The translations under genes were made by a program, and so were the position numbers. Shown piece after piece: positions 61,650 to 64,000 of a stretch of DNA of 64,000 bases. Within the stretch, counting starts at the first letter, position 1, and the number at the start of each line of letters is the position of its first letter. The notes beneath the pieces were generated by a model. That model saw only the letters and a list, made by a program, of their open reading frames with translations. It was not told the DNA's origin and searched no databases. The DNA comes from Branchiostoma belcheri (Eukaryota; Chordata; Leptocardii; Amphioxiformes; Branchiostomatidae): contig NW_017804620.1 in NCBI RefSeq assembly GCF_001625305.1, positions 207,113 to 271,112 of the forward strand. The letters are read 5' to 3'.

Positions 61650-61784
61650 GCGTCTGTGCACTGCACTGTATTTGGCAAGATTGAAAGTGTTTTTGGCAAG
61701 CCCTATACTCAGGCTTGTAAGTAGAATCTTGGCATCAGGTTTAGAGTACAGGATCGATATCCGCTATTTGCTGCCAAACACGCC

Positions 61785-62170
61785 ATGAGGACGGCTTTAA
61801 GTGAAGTGTATAGGCAGGATTATCTTATATATATACAGTTGTATAATGCCTGGTGGGAAATACATGCAACAGCCCAGAAGAGAACAAGAAATATCCATAT
61901 CTTCAAGTACCAGAGTTATCAACCAAGGATTGAGGTGTTCAAGAATTCATTCTTTCCTAGAACTATCGCAGAGTGGAACTCGCTGTCACCAAGTACAGTA
62001 GGGGTATTATCATTGAATAGCTTTCAAAAATGCCTAGAGTTAGATGTTCAAGGGTTAGGTGTAACAAGTCGATCGGTGTAATGTAGCCAGCTGCCGCCGC
62101 GCCGCGTGCCTGCAAAGCTGGTGTGTTACGCCAAAAGGCAGTTATACCGGCTATACAGATACAGATATGT
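61785..62170 (+). mobile_element. LINE 3' end with reverse-transcriptase C terminus
   Basis: Encodes SFFPRTIAEWNSLSPSTVG, the usual end of CR1/L2-type reverse-transcriptase proteins, then the family G GC-rich tail ending ACAGATACAGATA. 5' truncated. Confidence 0.88.
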
Positions 62171-62232
62171 GTGAGTTTATATATATGATAAGTCCTAAAA
62201 CTAGTCTGATGCACAGGTTCACGTCTTTATGT

Positions 62233-62410
62233 GATGTTGAATATATGAAATGGAATGAAAGGCTTTTATTGCACATTTTTGCTTATTGCGAACTAAGTAC
62301 AGGTCATGGTAAATAGCGATGGTAGACTAAAATATATCTATAGTAAAACTACATATGTACAGGTTCTGCTTCTTCTCGCTTCTTATGACAGTTGTAAATG
62401 TAAGAACAGA
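62233..62410 (-). mobile_element. Retroposon-like 3' end
   Basis: AAAGGCTTTTATTGCACATT and a following AAGTACAGGTCATGG resemble 7578-7620 at lower identity. Confidence 0.45.
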
Positions 62411-62649
62411 TGGAGCTTATATATATATATATGTAGTACGAGGATTATCGAGTTTCATGAGGAAAGTGAATATATAGTTGAGATGGGCTTGGCTAACATA
62501 GACTGGCATTGTATGCAGCTAGAACCTTGCCTTAAGGTAAGGTAATTGCCTTACAATAATTCCTAAAACTACTCTAATACATAGGTTGGCTAACTTCTCG
62601 TCTTTATGTGCTGTTGAATAAATATAGTTTGAGATGGGCTTGGTTAAAC

Positions 62650-63215
62650 GTAAATCGCTTAGCTCTGGATACAGCGCAGTTTTGGATATAGCACAATTAT
62701 GGATACAGCACGGTTCTGGATAAAGCACAGATCTGGATACAGCGCGGTTTAGTAGTCTCCATCAGACTCCTTTGCAGGCTGAATAAATAGTAGAAATCGG
62801 CTAGCTGGATTTGTACTATTTATTCAGCCTGCAAAGGAGTCTGATGGAGACTAGTGGTTTTAGATGAGGCACGGTTCTGGATACAGCACAGTTCTGGATA
62901 TTTTAAGCACGGTTCTGGCTGACGGGTGATTCTGGATACAGCACGGTTCTGGATGAAGCACGGTTCTGGATGGAGCACAGTTCTGGATACAGCAAGGTTC
63001 CGGATATAGCACGATTCTGGATACCGCACGATTCTGGATAAAGCACGGTTCTGGATACCGCACGATTCTGGATACAGCACCGTTCTGGATAGAGCACTGT
63101 TCTGGGTACCGCACGGTTTGAATGAAGTACGGTTCTGGACACAGCGTGGTTCTGGACACAGCGCAGTTCTGAATACAGCACGGTTCTGGATAGAGCACAG
63201 TTCTGGAACCCAGCC
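62650..63215. repeat. Family I minisatellite, plus-type array
   Basis: More than 20 units of the type GGTTCTGGATACAGCAC (about 15-19 bp), interrupted by a MITE at 62753-62853. Confidence 0.9.
62753..62853. mobile_element. MITE family E inside the minisatellite
   Basis: TAGTCTCCATCAGACTCC and GGAGTCTGATGGAGACTA, a nearly perfect foldback. Confidence 0.88.
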
Positions 63216-63348
63216 AGCCCGAGGAGACTGGTAACCAGGCTAGGCTGACAGGTCTGTTCGTTAGCATGCAATCAGCACATCTCTGAGCCGGGATGAAAGC
63301 AGTGGTGATGAAGATAGAGTTGGGACTAAAGAGGGGAGGGAGCGTCAG

Positions 63349-63788
63349 GCTGTGGTTTATTGGGGACACCTGTTGTGCCTGAGAGTACAAGGACACCAGG
63401 GGATGGTTTAATCAAGCGGTGCTCAGGCACAGTTCTGAATAGTCCACACATATCCAGAACTGTGTCTGGGACAGCAATAGCCTCCTTCGCAGTCATGTTG
63501 GGCGTCGGCGTTATTTTTTCTGTAATATGCCGCCGTGAGGGACGATTTGCAGCTGAGGAATTTTTTGCTGTGGAGAGAAGGATTCGCACTCTGTTGCATA
63601 TTACTCGCGTCGCTCACACAAAAAATAACGCCGATGCCCAACAAGACTGCGAAGGAGGCTAGGACAGAAGCTACCTTTTTGGGTACGCGAAGACTATCCA
63701 GAACCATAAGGGACAGAGCGCTGGGCTGTGGTTTATTTGTTGCTAGTAGGGTACAAGGACGCCAGTGGGGATGGTTTAATCAAGCGGT
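63349..63788. repeat. Direct repeats flanking a foldback
   Basis: GCTGTGGTTTATT, AGTACAAGGACACCAG or a GTACAAGGACGCCAG variant, and GGATGGTTTAATCAAGCGGT occur at 63349-63420 and 63725-63788. Confidence 0.85.
63479..63661. mobile_element. MITE family K
   Basis: TAGCCTCCTTCGCAGTC and GACTGCGAAGGAGGCTA, arms of about 45 bp. Flanks GGACAGCAA and GGACAGAAG (7 of 9). Confidence 0.88.
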
Positions 63789-63794
63789 AATTCA

Positions 63795-64000
63795 CTATTC
63801 TACCAGTGCTGTATCCTGAACCGTGCTGTATCCAGAACTGTGCTGTATCCAGAACCGCGATGTATCCAGAACCGCACTTTATCCAGAACCGTGCTTTATC
63901 CAGAACCGCGCTGTATCCAGAACTGTGCTGTATTCAGAACCGCGCTTTATCCAGAATCGTGCTGTATTCAGAACCGTGCTTTATCCAGAACCGTGTTTTA
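63795..64000. repeat. Family I minisatellite, inverted array reaching the edge
   Basis: GTGCTGTATCCAGAACCG-type units, the inverse of the array at 62650-63215; about 11 units to the window end. Confidence 0.92.

Noticed and set aside
62860-63396. 178-codon minus-strand ORF with repeated SRTVLYPEPCC
   Set aside because: Translation of the 19-bp-type minisatellite; parallel ORFs exist in the other frames.

Overview
The window looks like genomic DNA of a lancelet (Branchiostoma, amphioxus). The reasons are large GT-AG introns, phase-1 module exons, a leucine-rich-repeat (LRR) receptor with a Gln/Thr/Ser-rich repeated cytoplasmic tail, many tRNA-derived SINEs and foldback MITEs, and LINE 3' ends. 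Two 20-base N runs (38401-38420, 51781-51800) show it is a draft assembly. The genus is inferred; a multi-exon animal genome is plain from the sequence.

Layout. (1) 1-1952: 3' part of an LRR transmembrane receptor on the + strand. Its cytoplasmic tail is a tandem repeat carrying tyrosine motifs, including two NPxY. (2) 1953-6203: repeats and AT-rich DNA, ending in a triplicated GC-rich block that abuts the next start codon. (3) 6204-21362: a complete 13-exon + strand gene that I could assemble with every splice phase agreeing (1890 nt of CDS, 629 aa). It encodes a secreted mosaic protein: signal peptide, agrin-type NtA domain, thrombospondin type 1 repeat, thrombospondin-N/laminin-G domain, linker, four short EGF modules and a tyrosine-rich EMI-like tail. 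This is the main object of interest. (4) 21363-64000: about 43 kb with no convincing long coding gene. It is dominated by repeats, with three candidate promoters or first exons (about 24421-24520, 45750-45951, 60310-60965).

Mobile DNA. A superfamily of non-autonomous foldback elements with TAGCCT- or TAGTCT-type ends is present in more than 15 copies. Several copies have readable 9-bp target duplications, which points to Mutator-like elements. A second family (ends CTCTCCAAGCAG) is flanked by TA. Others include a 318-bp element nested inside a MITE, a palindromic element with a hammerhead-like core, LINE 3' ends whose tail has expanded into a minisatellite, two tRNA-derived SINE families and several minisatellite arrays. 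The right end (62650-64000) is a large inverted arrangement of two 19-bp-type arrays.

The two genes share no obvious pathway. One is a membrane receptor likely to signal through phosphotyrosine. The other is a secreted matrix-type protein with predicted laminin-binding (NtA) and adhesion modules. Several introns of the second gene have repeat-derived sequence directly next to splice acceptors.
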